From NCBI RefSeq assembly GCF_015351595.1, contig NZ_JADKPT010000007.1:1-64000 (forward strand): DNA of 64,000 nucleotides, given 5' to 3'. The notes under the pieces are model-generated. The model did not search any database. It was not told the origin of the DNA and worked only from the letters and a program-made list of their open reading frames with translations. A program made the position numbers and the translations under genes. The stretch comes from Flavobacterium sp. LC2016-12 (lineage in GTDB: Bacteria; Bacteroidota; Bacteroidia; Flavobacteriales; Flavobacteriaceae). Below are positions 26,749 through 35,103 of the stretch, in pieces; position 1 is the first letter of the stretch; every line of letters begins with the position of its first letter.

Positions 26749-27834
26749 ATGAAAAAACTAATTTTAATTGTTCTTGTTTTCACAAGCTTTTTGTCCTCAG
26801 CACAAAAAACAGAAAACATCATCATCATTACCACAGATGGTTTTAGATGGCAAGAAGTTTTTAAAGGAATGGATTCTGCAATTGCCAATGATAAAAGATT
26901 CAATCAGGGAGACAGCACTTATATTTATAAAAAATATTCAAGTATTGATTCCAAAGAAAGCCGTAAAAAACTAATGCCTTTTTTATGGTCGGAGATTGCT
27001 TTGAAAGGGCAAATTTATGGTAATCGTGATCTTGGCAGTAAAGTAGATGTAGCCAATCCTTATTGGTTTAGTTATCCGGGATATAGTGAAATTATGACCG
27101 GAAACGTTGACGTAGCTATTAATTCAAATGGTTACAAGGCTAATCCAAATGTGAATATTTTAGAATTTCTAAATCAACAGCCAAAGCTTAAAGGAAAAAC
27201 AGCCGCTTTTGGTGCCTGGGATGCTTTTGACCGAATTTTGAATGAAGAAAGAAGTGGTTTTCCTGTTATTTCGGCTTATGATAATGTTGGAGGAAACAAA
27301 CCTACAGCAACTCAAAAATTACTAAATGACATACGAAATAATTCATATAAACCTTTTCATGAAGACGAATGTCTGGATGTTTTTACACATTATCAAGCTC
27401 TAAATGAGCTTAAAACCAATAAACCAAAAGTACTTTATATCGGATATGGCGAAACAGATGAATGGGCGCATCACGGACATTATAGATCCTACCTTGATGC
27501 TGCCAACCAGGTTGATAAATGGATTAAAGAAATCTGGGATTTTGTGCAAAACGACCCACAATACAAAAACAAAACTACTTTGTTGATCACAGTAGATCAC
27601 GGCCGTGGTGACAAAACAAAAGCCCAATGGACAGATCATGGTTCTGATGTTCCGGGAGCCTCTGAAATTTGGTTTGCAGCTATGGGACCAGAAATTGCAC
27701 CAAAAGGCGAAATCAAAACGGAATCGCAATTGTATCAAAAACAATTTGCTCAAACCATCGCTAAAATTATGGGATATAATTTTACTACTTCACATCCTGT
27801 AGCTAGTGAAATTCCGCAAATACTTCAAAAATAA
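26749..27834 (+). CDS. Secreted alkaline-phosphatase-superfamily hydrolase
   Basis: 361 residues: signal peptide (1-19), then the alkaline phosphatase superfamily fold. Likely metal ligands are D30 in IIIITTDGFRWQ, the DEWAHHGHYRSYLD region and VDHGRGDK, with DHG near the end. The nucleophile is probably S113 in SYPGYSEIMTGN. There is no CxPxR, so it is not a formylglycine sulfatase. It resembles phosphodiesterase/phosphopentomutase-like exported enzymes; substrate unknown. Sixty-one bases after the previous secreted protein. Confidence 0.82.
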   Translation: MKKLILIVLVFTSFLSSAQKTENIIIITTDGFRWQEVFKGMDSAIANDKRFNQGDSTYIYKKYSSIDSKESRKKLMPFLWSEIALKGQIYGNRDLGSKVDVANPYWFSYPGYSEIMTGNVDVAINSNGYKANPNVNILEFLNQQPKLKGKTAAFGAWDAFDRILNEERSGFPVISAYDNVGGNKPTATQKLLNDIRNNSYKPFHEDECLDVFTHYQALNELKTNKPKVLYIGYGETDEWAHHGHYRSYLDAANQVDKWIKEIWDFVQNDPQYKNKTTLLITVDHGRGDKTKAQWTDHGSDVPGASEIWFAAMGPEIAPKGEIKTESQLYQKQFAQTIAKIMGYNFTTSHPVASEIPQILQK

Positions 27835-27879
27835 ATTCAACAACGCCAATAATCAACCAATTAAAACCAACCAAAACCA

Positions 27880-28806
27880 ATGAAAAAAATTCTACTAAGT
27901 ATTTTTCTATGCCATATTTTTATTCCGAAAATGATGGCGCAGGCCGATACGACTGCAGCCTATTATGACAAAATTGAGCAATCTCTGAAATATGAAACAG
28001 GGAAAATCACGTTAACTGAAGGAGAAGGAATAGTAAACGTTCCTAAAGGATTTAAATTCTTAAACGGAGCACAAACCCAACATGTTTTAAGTGATTTATG
28101 GGGAAATCCGAAAGATGAATCCGTTTTAGGTTCACTTGTTCCGGATGGAAAAGGCGTTACACACAGCAACAGCTGGTTGTTTGTAATAAGCTACCAAGGC
28201 GATGGTTTTGTAAAAGATGATGATGCAAACGACATTGACTATGATGATCTTCTTAAGACGATGCAGGAAGACATGAAAGCTGAAAATGAAGAAAGAAAAA
28301 AAGGTGGTTATGCAGAAGTTCAATTAATTGGCTGGGCATCAAAACCTTATTATGATACTAATTTGAAAGTATTGCATTGGGCAAAAGAATTAAAATTTGG
28401 GAAAGACGAAGTCAATACCTTGAACTACGATTTAAGAGTTTTAGGAAGAAAAGGAATGTACAATATTTCAGCCGTTTCTAATATGGGCGAACTTGCTGAA
28501 GTTAAAGCCAGTATTCCGGGAATCCTAAAAAGCGTCGAATTCAACGACGGCCATAAATACTTAGACTTTGACGCAGATACTGATACCGTTGCAGCATGGA
28601 CTATTGGAGGTTTAGTTGCTGGAAAAGTTTTGGCAAAAGTGGGCTTCTTTGCTATTTTGGCAAAATTCGGAAAAGTGATTGTCATTGGTCTTATTGCGGC
28701 ATTTGCAGCTGTAAAGAAATTCCTTTTTGGGAAAAAAGAGCAGGTTATGACAAGACCCAAAGAAGAGGAAGAACTTATAGAGGAAACAGCATCTACTGAG
28801 GAATAA
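27880..28806 (+). CDS. DUF2167 family membrane protein
   Basis: 308 residues: signal peptide (1-21, ending MAQ), a large exported DUF2167 domain (VNVPKGFKFLNGAQTQHVL, then WLFVISYQGDGFVKDDDAND and LKVLHWAKELKFG) and a C-terminal membrane segment (about 243-277) with a basic, then acidic cytoplasmic tail. The family is widespread and of unknown function. Forty-five bases after the phosphatase-like gene. Confidence 0.85.
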   Translation: MKKILLSIFLCHIFIPKMMAQADTTAAYYDKIEQSLKYETGKITLTEGEGIVNVPKGFKFLNGAQTQHVLSDLWGNPKDESVLGSLVPDGKGVTHSNSWLFVISYQGDGFVKDDDANDIDYDDLLKTMQEDMKAENEERKKGGYAEVQLIGWASKPYYDTNLKVLHWAKELKFGKDEVNTLNYDLRVLGRKGMYNISAVSNMGELAEVKASIPGILKSVEFNDGHKYLDFDADTDTVAAWTIGGLVAGKVLAKVGFFAILAKFGKVIVIGLIAAFAAVKKFLFGKKEQVMTRPKEEEELIEETASTEE

Positions 28807-28817
28807 ATTATTATCTT

Positions 28818-28905
28818 TTTGCCACAAATTACACTAATTTTCACTAATTTGTTATTCGCATTAAAGCAATACTAATTCGTAAAAATTAGTGTAATTCGTG
28901 GCAAA
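28818..28905. repeat. Palindromic element, CACAAATTACACTAATTTT type
   Basis: Twenty-four-base arms with one mismatch: left 28818-28841 (TTTGCCACAAATTACACTAA...), right 28882-28905 (...AGTGTAATTCGTGGCAAA). Inner weaker pairing TGTTATT/AATAC. Twelve bases after the DUF2167 stop. A cousin of the left arm occurs at 52288-52316. Confidence 0.75.
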
Positions 28906-28928
28906 CTTTTTTGTTTCATTTACTGAAA

Positions 28929-28978
28929 CCTACAAGGTTTCGAAAACCTTGCAGGAAGAAAAAAACTCTGTACCTTTG
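28929..28978 (+). promoter_or_regulatory. Promoter of the TrmH-type gene, hairpin over -33
   Basis: TTG (28949-28951), 19-base spacer, TACCTTTG (28971-28978): a perfect Bacteroidota promoter 30 bases before the ATG. The -33 TTG lies inside a 12-base-stem hairpin CCTACAAGGTTT/AAACCTTGCAGG (28929-28940, 28944-28955). Confidence 0.6.
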
Positions 28979-29007
28979 AACCATTGCAACTTTGAGCCTT
29001 TAAAAAA

Positions 29008-29799
29008 ATGAAACAAATCACTTCCATTCAAAATCCGTTTATAAAATCACTTGTTTTACTGCAGGAAAAAGCAAAAGCCCGCAAACAAACAGGAACATTT
29101 TTGATTGAAGGTTTACGTGAAATTTCAATCGCCTTAAAAGGAGGATATGAATTAGAAACCGTTTTATTTTTACCGGAATTGGTTACTGAAAATGAAATTA
29201 ATAAACTGGTGAATTCAGCCGTTCAATTAATAGAAATTAACAAAGAAGTGTATCAAAAACTAGCTTACCGAGATACAACGGAAGGAATTTTGGCTGTAGC
29301 CAAAACCAAATCAATGCAGTTATCAGATTTAAAATTATCTGATAATCCACTAATTTTAGTAGCTGAAGCACCTGAAAAACCAGGAAATATAGGAGCACTT
29401 TTGCGCACTGCCGATGCTGCCAATCTCGATGCGGTTTTAATTGCCAATCCAAAAAGTGATTTATACAATCCAAATATTGTGCGTTCAAGCGTAGGCTGTT
29501 TGTTTACCAACCAAATCGCAACCGGAACCACGGATGAAATCATTACTTTTTTGAAAGAAAAAAAGATTGACTTTTATTGCGCTACACTTCAAAATTCAAC
29601 CTCTTATCATACTCAGGATTTCACTACTCCAACAGCTTTGGTTGTCGGTACAGAAGCCACCGGATTAACACAGGAATGGCGCGATGCAGCTACCCAAAAT
29701 ATCATTATTCCAATGCAGGGCGAAATCGACAGTATGAACGTTTCGGTTGCGGCGGCGATTTTAATTTTTGAAGCTAAACGTCAAAGAGGATTTAACTAA
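29008..29799 (+). CDS. TrmH/SpoU-family RNA 2'-O-methyltransferase
   Basis: 263 residues: N-terminal substrate-binding domain (ITSIQNPFIKSLVLLQEKAKARKQTGTFLIEG) then the SPOUT knot domain with motif 1 APEKPGNIGALLRTADAA, motif 2 VVGTEATGLTQ and motif 3 IPMQGEIDSMNVSVAAAILIFEAKRQ. It would methylate a ribose in rRNA or tRNA with S-adenosylmethionine. The exact target cannot be read from sequence. Confidence 0.88.
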   Translation: MKQITSIQNPFIKSLVLLQEKAKARKQTGTFLIEGLREISIALKGGYELETVLFLPELVTENEINKLVNSAVQLIEINKEVYQKLAYRDTTEGILAVAKTKSMQLSDLKLSDNPLILVAEAPEKPGNIGALLRTADAANLDAVLIANPKSDLYNPNIVRSSVGCLFTNQIATGTTDEIITFLKEKKIDFYCATLQNSTSYHTQDFTTPTALVVGTEATGLTQEWRDAATQNIIIPMQGEIDSMNVSVAAAILIFEAKRQRGFN

Positions 29800-29812
29800 A
29801 CACCACCTACTC

Positions 29813-31351
29813 ATGAACTACAAATTATCTTTTTTAGCATTATTATTTAGTTTTTCACTTTCGGCACAAATAACCAATACTGAAGTAGACGAATTGGTCA
29901 ATCGCACCATAAAAGCTTTTGATGTTCCTGGAATCGCTGTTGCCATTGTCAAAGACGGAAAAGTAATTTTAGCAAAAGGATATGGTGTAAAATCTATAAC
30001 AACGCAGGAAAAAGTCGATGCAAACACCCTTTTTGGAATTGCATCAAACAGTAAAGCTTTTACAAGTGCGGCACTTGCCATGTTAGTGGATGAGAAAAAA
30101 ATAAAATGGGATGATAAAGTGATCCAATATCTCCCGGATTTCAAAATGTACGATGATTATGTTACCAAAGAATTCACGATTCGTGACTTACTAACGCATC
30201 GAAGCGGATTAGGACTTGGAGCAGGAGATTTGATGATATGGCCTGACGGAAGCGATTTTAAAGGAGCAGATATTGTTCATAATTTAAGATACTTAAAACC
30301 TGTTTCAAGTTTTAGAACCAAATACGATTATGACAATTTAATGTACATCATTGCAGGTGAAATTGTTCACGTTGTAAGCGGCCAAACCTGGGCTGATTTT
30401 GTAGAAACACGCATCATGAAGCCATTAGAAATGGACAAAAGTGTAGCTTCTTTAAAACGCTTGAAGGATACTTCCAATGTTATTACGCCTCACGTTCCGA
30501 CTGATGGGAAATTAAAAACAATCAAACGTTATGAAAATAACCTTTTTGATGGAGCTGCCGGAATTTACTCCAGTGTAAATGATTTGAGTGAATGGGCGAT
30601 TTTACAAATCAACAACGGAAAATACGGGGATAATAAACAGCTGTTTTCAGAGAAAGAACACGATGAAATGTGGCAATTACAAACCATTATTCCAGCCAAA
30701 ACAAGACCACCTTACAATACTCATTTTTCAGGATATGGTTTAGGCTGGTTTTTAAGTGATGTGAAAGGATACAAACAAGTTTCGCATACCGGAGGTTTAG
30801 AAGGAAATGTAACGCAAACTACCTTGATTCCGGAAATTGGTTTGGGAATTATTGTATTAACCAATCAACAATCCGGAGCGGCTTTTAGCGCAATAACCAA
30901 TACAATTAAAGACAGTTATTTAGGCGTTAAATCGGACGATTACGTGACGGTTTACAGCAACCGAGTGAAAGCTAGTGAAGCGTCTGCCGATAAAGTAACT
31001 GATGAAGTTTGGGCAACTGTTGCCAAAAACAAAAAAAACAAAATAAAAACTGATTTTTCTAAAATCACAGGAACTTACAAAGACAATTGGTTTGGAGAAA
31101 TTACCATAACAGAGAAAAAAGGAAAACTCTATTTTGCTTCAAAACGATCTTCTCAACTAGTTGGAGAAGTTTTTTTCTACAAAGATGGCAATTATGTGGT
31201 AAAGTGGAACAATGCTTTTTTCCATGCTGATGCTCATTTGCTTTTCAAATATGATGAAAGCGGAAAAGTGATAAACCTAAAAATGCTCCCAATTTCTGAA
31301 TTAACTGATTTCAGTTACGATTTTCAGGATTTGGACTTTTCAAAATTTTAG
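29813..31351 (+). CDS. Exported serine hydrolase, class C beta-lactamase/PBP-like
   Basis: 512 residues: signal peptide (1-18, ending LSAQ), then a class C beta-lactamase fold. Motif 1 is S78-N-S-K81 in FGIASNSKAF, motif 2 is the YDN of KYDYDNLMY, and motif 3 is HTGG in QVSHTGGLEG. A C-terminal beta domain (about 400-510) resembles DUF3471. Could be a D-amino peptidase or esterase acting on envelope peptides; resistance to beta-lactams should not be assumed. I start at the inner ATG because it begins the signal peptide and avoids overlapping the methyltransferase. Confidence 0.85.
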   Translation: MNYKLSFLALLFSFSLSAQITNTEVDELVNRTIKAFDVPGIAVAIVKDGKVILAKGYGVKSITTQEKVDANTLFGIASNSKAFTSAALAMLVDEKKIKWDDKVIQYLPDFKMYDDYVTKEFTIRDLLTHRSGLGLGAGDLMIWPDGSDFKGADIVHNLRYLKPVSSFRTKYDYDNLMYIIAGEIVHVVSGQTWADFVETRIMKPLEMDKSVASLKRLKDTSNVITPHVPTDGKLKTIKRYENNLFDGAAGIYSSVNDLSEWAILQINNGKYGDNKQLFSEKEHDEMWQLQTIIPAKTRPPYNTHFSGYGLGWFLSDVKGYKQVSHTGGLEGNVTQTTLIPEIGLGIIVLTNQQSGAAFSAITNTIKDSYLGVKSDDYVTVYSNRVKASEASADKVTDEVWATVAKNKKNKIKTDFSKITGTYKDNWFGEITITEKKGKLYFASKRSSQLVGEVFFYKDGNYVVKWNNAFFHADAHLLFKYDESGKVINLKMLPISELTDFSYDFQDLDFSKF

Positions 31352-31516
31352 ATTTTAGATTTTAGATTTTAGATTAAATTCTGCGAATTTAATTTTGAAA
31401 CAGACAGGTTTTATTCCATGTCAGACTAAGCGAAGTTTAAGTCCGTTTTTAATGTAAAAGAATATAAATTCTAAGCAATTTCACGTTCGAAAAATCTAAA
31501 ATCTAAACTCTAAAAT
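31346..31516. repeat. TTTTAGA tandem words facing inverted words
   Basis: Four tandem copies of TTTTAGA run through and past the hydrolase stop (31346-31376), facing inverted copies AAAATCTAAAATCTAAACTC at 31491-31516. The central part is unique. The two arms could pair as a long imperfect stem after the gene. Confidence 0.55.
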
Positions 31517-31531
31517 CAGCAATCAATTCCC

Positions 31532-31562
31532 TTGCGTATATTCAAACTAATGCTTATTTTTA
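31532..31562 (+). promoter_or_regulatory. Promoter of the rel gene
   Basis: TTG (31532-31534), 20-base spacer, TATTTTTA (31555-31562, 7 of 8 to TAnnTTTG). Start expected near 31569, giving a short leader to the ATG at 31582. Confidence 0.5.
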
Positions 31563-31581
31563 GTACTTGAACTATGCCGTT

Positions 31582-33801
31582 ATGATAGAAATAGATATTG
31601 AAAAAGAAAACAAAGCGATTGCGCAGGAATACAAAGAATTACTTCGAATAAGTTACCAGACTTTAACACCCGCTGATAAAAAACTAATCCGGAAAGCTTT
31701 TGATGTGGCTGTTGACGCCCACAAAGAGCAAAGACGCAAATCTGGAGAAGCGTATATCTTTCATCCTATTGCAGTTGCGAAAATTGTTGCTTCCGAAATT
31801 GGTTTGGGAGCGACCTCTATTGCTGCGGCCTTATTGCACGATGTTGTTGAAGATACTCCCATAACTGTTGAAGATATTGAGCGTTTATTCAACCCAAAAG
31901 TGGCACAATTAGTTGAAGGTTTAACTAAAATTTCGCTGGTTCAAAAAGACTTAAATGCCTCTATGCAGGCTGAGAATTTTAGAAAAATGATCCTGACACT
32001 GAACGATGATGTTCGTGTTATTCTGATCAAATTGGCCGATCGTCTTCATAATATGCAGACAATGGATTCAATGGTAGAATACAAACAGACCAAAATCGCT
32101 TCAGAAACTTTATATATTTATGCTCCACTCGCCCATCGTTTGGGACTTTATAACATCAAAACCAAACTCGAAGATTTAGGTTTAAAATACACCGAACCCA
32201 ATGTTTACAATGATATTGTAAGCAAAATCAGGGAAACGAAAGAAGAGCAAGATGCTTATATCAAAGATATTTCGGATGTTTTGAAAAATTCTCTGGATAA
32301 AGAAGAAATCGATTATATCATAAAAGGGCGTCCGAAATCTATTTATTCGATCCGCCGAAAAATGCGTGCGCAAAACGTAAGTTTTGATGAAGTATACGAC
32401 AAATTCGCGCTTAGAATCGTTTACAAAGCAGATCCGCATGATGAGAAATTTGTGGCCTGGAAAATCTATTCGATTGTAACAGATCACTACAGACCGAGTC
32501 CGAGTCGTTTGCGCGATTGGATTTCATCACCGAAATCAACCGGTTATGAAGCTTTGCATATTACCGTGATGGGACCGAAAGGCCGTTGGGTTGAAGTGCA
32601 GGTGCGAAGCGAGCGTATGGACGAAATTGCCGAAAAAGGTTACGCAGCACATTACAAATATAAAAACGGCGCAACGGAAGAAAGCGGATTGGATGTTTGG
32701 CTAAATCTTCTTCGCGAAGCATTAGAGAATCAGGAAACCAATGCGGTGGATTTTGTGGAAGATTTTAAAATGAATTTATATTCAAAAGAAATCTTCGTCT
32801 TTACGCCAAAAGGAGAAATCAAATCGTTGCCAAAAGGCGCGACTTCGCTGGATTTTGCGTTTAGCATTCACTCAGAAATTGGAATTAGAACGAGAGGAAC
32901 TCGTGTAAATGGACGTTTAGTTCCGTTAAATTACGAATTAAAAAGTGGTGATCAGGTTGAAGTGATTACATCAGCCAACCAAAAGCCAACGGTAAACTGG
33001 TTGGAATATGTAACGACATCACGTGCCAAAAATAAAATCAAAAACGTTCTTAACGAGAACACTAAAAAAATTGCTGAAGAAGGAAAAGAACTACTTACAA
33101 GAAAATTAAAGCATCTTAAAATAACCATCAGCGAACAGGTTATCAACGAGTTGGTAAACTTCTTCAAACTAAAAACCAGTCTGGATTTATTTTACAGAGT
33201 TGGAATTGGTGCCATTGAAAATCAGCAGTTAAAAGATTATGCAGCTCAAAAGAGCAACACGATTATCAATTTCTTTAAAAATAAAATTAAAAGAAATAAA
33301 GATACTGCCGATGAAGATATTCATAAACCCGTCATCAGCAGTAATTATGACATGCTGGTTTTTGGAACAGAACATGATAAGCTTGATTATAAACTTTCGC
33401 AATGCTGTAACCCAATTCCGGGTGACGATGTTTTTGGTTTCGTAACCATCAACGAAGGAATTAAAGTGCATAAAAAAGATTGTCCAAACGCCATCGGAAT
33501 GCAATCAAATTATGCCTATCGCATCATGAGTGCGAAATGGATTGATTCATCTCAGGAAGAATTCAAAGCCATTATCAACATTACAGGAATGGATGTTTTA
33601 GGACTTACCAACCAATTAACAAGAGTTATTTCGAACAATATGAGTGTCAATATTCAAAGTATTTCTTTGAGTACAGATGCCGGAATTTTTCACGGACAGA
33701 TTGCGGTTATTGTAAAGAATAATACCATTTTGAAAAAAATGATCAATGCTATCAAAAAAATTGATGGGGTCGATAAAGTAACTCGAGAGTATAGAACCTA
33801 A
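31582..33801 (+). CDS. rel: Bifunctional (p)ppGpp synthetase/hydrolase
   Basis: 739 residues with all Rel/SpoT domains in order. HD hydrolase: YIFHP (58-62), LLHDVVED (84-91) and LADRLHNM. Synthetase: GRPKSIYSIRRKM, STGYEALHITV and EVQVRS. TGS: FVFTPKGEIKSLPKGATSLDF. Then a conserved cysteine/helical region (LSQCCNPIPGDD) and a C-terminal ACT domain. The hydrolase histidine-aspartate pair is intact, so both activities are expected. It sets the stringent-response alarmone level. I use the ATG of MIEID; an upstream TTG would overlap the promoter. Confidence 0.92.
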   Translation: MIEIDIEKENKAIAQEYKELLRISYQTLTPADKKLIRKAFDVAVDAHKEQRRKSGEAYIFHPIAVAKIVASEIGLGATSIAAALLHDVVEDTPITVEDIERLFNPKVAQLVEGLTKISLVQKDLNASMQAENFRKMILTLNDDVRVILIKLADRLHNMQTMDSMVEYKQTKIASETLYIYAPLAHRLGLYNIKTKLEDLGLKYTEPNVYNDIVSKIRETKEEQDAYIKDISDVLKNSLDKEEIDYIIKGRPKSIYSIRRKMRAQNVSFDEVYDKFALRIVYKADPHDEKFVAWKIYSIVTDHYRPSPSRLRDWISSPKSTGYEALHITVMGPKGRWVEVQVRSERMDEIAEKGYAAHYKYKNGATEESGLDVWLNLLREALENQETNAVDFVEDFKMNLYSKEIFVFTPKGEIKSLPKGATSLDFAFSIHSEIGIRTRGTRVNGRLVPLNYELKSGDQVEVITSANQKPTVNWLEYVTTSRAKNKIKNVLNENTKKIAEEGKELLTRKLKHLKITISEQVINELVNFFKLKTSLDLFYRVGIGAIENQQLKDYAAQKSNTIINFFKNKIKRNKDTADEDIHKPVISSNYDMLVFGTEHDKLDYKLSQCCNPIPGDDVFGFVTINEGIKVHKKDCPNAIGMQSNYAYRIMSAKWIDSSQEEFKAIINITGMDVLGLTNQLTRVISNNMSVNIQSISLSTDAGIFHGQIAVIVKNNTILKKMINAIKKIDGVDKVTREYRT

Positions 33802-33822
33802 TTCTTTTAATTAGTAGAATTT

Positions 33823-34365
33823 ATGAAATCAGAATCCTTAGAAATTCCGAAAATACAATTTGATGAAAATGGAGCACTTTTAATTGTTGCTTCTCAAACT
33901 TCTTCAAAAGATGATTTCGATTTTTTTCAGGGGAAATCTATTATCAAAAACAAAAAATTAAAAACAAGATTTTCGAATTGTACAGAATGGATTGAATTCC
34001 CATCCACTCAGGAAATGTACAAGATTTTAAATGGCATTGGAAATATCGATAATTTCCTTGCCACTTTTGATGGCGAACCTTTTGAAGGAATGACAGTTCG
34101 ATTATTTAATCCTAAAACAAAACTGTGGAGTATTTATTGGGCTGATTCCACTACAGGAACTTTAGACAGACCAGTCGTTGGCTCATTTGAAAACAAAGTA
34201 GGTCATTTTTTCTCAGAAGATATTTTTGAAGGAAAACAAGTATTCCAGGTATTTCGCTGGGATGCCAGAGATGGAGATAATCCGGTTTGGAGCCAGGCCA
34301 TGTCTGATGATAAGGGAAAAACTTGGGAATGGAACTGGTATATGTACATGTCAAAAACCAAATAA
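33823..34365 (+). CDS. DUF1579-like soluble protein
   Basis: 180 residues, no signal peptide. Beta-rich, with WIEFPSTQEMYKILNGIGNIDNF, GMTVRLFNPKTKLWSIYWADS and FRWDARDGDNPVWSQAMSDDKGKTWEWNW, which reads like the lipocalin/DUF1579-type barrels. Ligand and role unknown. Twenty-one bases after rel, so probably co-transcribed with it, although the gap holds a small AATTCTTTTAATTAG hairpin. Confidence 0.6.
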   Translation: MKSESLEIPKIQFDENGALLIVASQTSSKDDFDFFQGKSIIKNKKLKTRFSNCTEWIEFPSTQEMYKILNGIGNIDNFLATFDGEPFEGMTVRLFNPKTKLWSIYWADSTTGTLDRPVVGSFENKVGHFFSEDIFEGKQVFQVFRWDARDGDNPVWSQAMSDDKGKTWEWNWYMYMSKTK

Positions 34366-34535
34366 AAATTTGTTAGTTTTATCATAAATAAAAATAATTA
34401 TGTTAATTAAGTTTGTTTGAACTTCGTAAAAATAATTGGGGCAAAAGCCTGTATTTATTGCATTATTATTAATCAAATTGATATTCGAACGTTAAACTTT
34501 AAACCCGAAACTTTTATTCATTAAAAATAAAAAAT

Positions 34536-34543
34536 TATCTTTG
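34536..34543 (+). promoter_or_regulatory. -7 element abutting the fur-family start
   Basis: TATCTTTG, exact TAnnTTTG, ending 6 bases before the ATG at 34550. The expected transcription start is at or next to the start codon, so the mRNA may be leaderless. The -33 region is AT-rich without a clear TTG. Confidence 0.5.
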
Positions 34544-34549
34544 CCGGAT

Positions 34550-35008
34550 ATGACACTCATTTCAACTGACAACACTAAGAATCAAGAAATTGTAAAAAAT
34601 GTTTTTACAATGTATCTTGAACAAAAAGGGCATCGCAAAACTCCTGAGCGTTATGCTATACTTCAGGAAATTTACGATAGCGAAGAGCATTTTGATATAG
34701 AGAACCTTTATATTAAAATGAAAAACAAAAACTATCGTGTGAGTAGAGCAACCTTATACAACACGATCGAGTTATTGTTAGACTGCGCTTTGGTTAGAAA
34801 ACATCAATTTGGACAAAATCAGGCTTACTACGAAAAATCGTATTTCGACAAGCAGCACGATCATATTATTATGACCGATTCTGGCGAAGTAATTGAATTT
34901 TGCGATCCAAGAATTCAAACCATCAAAAAAACAATCGAAGAAATATTTGATATCGAAATTACGAATCACTCACTTTATTTCTACGGAAACAAAAAGCAAA
35001 AACAATAA
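34550..35008 (+). CDS. Fur-family transcriptional regulator
   Basis: 152 residues: N-terminal winged helix with recognition helix [14 protein letters not shown] (63-76), then the dimer/metal domain with HDHIIM (103-108) and IEFCDP. Only two cysteines (C79, C118) are present, so the CxxC structural zinc pairs of classic Fur are missing. It may sense iron, zinc, manganese or peroxide; the regulon cannot be told. The start chosen is the ATG; a TTG three codons up lies inside the -7 element. It precedes purA by 95 bases. Confidence 0.88.
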   Translation: MTLISTDNTKNQEIVKNVFTMYLEQKGHRKTPERYAILQEIYDSEEHFDIENLYIKMKNKNYRVSRATLYNTIELLLDCALVRKHQFGQNQAYYEKSYFDKQHDHIIMTDSGEVIEFCDPRIQTIKKTIEEIFDIEITNHSLYFYGNKKQKQ

Positions 35009-35103
35009 TCCGGAAAGGGAATTATTCAAAAAATAAAAAAAAGAAAATTAACTACATTAATCAGTAGGGCAACTTAAATTGCCTCAACGCAAATTAAAAC
35101 AGA

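Noticed and set aside
28425..28844. Minus-strand frame opposite the DUF2167 gene
   Set aside because: Serine- and alanine-rich composition typical of an antisense shadow; the plus-strand protein is recognised.
29813..31351. Beta-lactam resistance gene
   Set aside because: The class C fold is shared by many peptidases and esterases; nothing shows lactamase activity.
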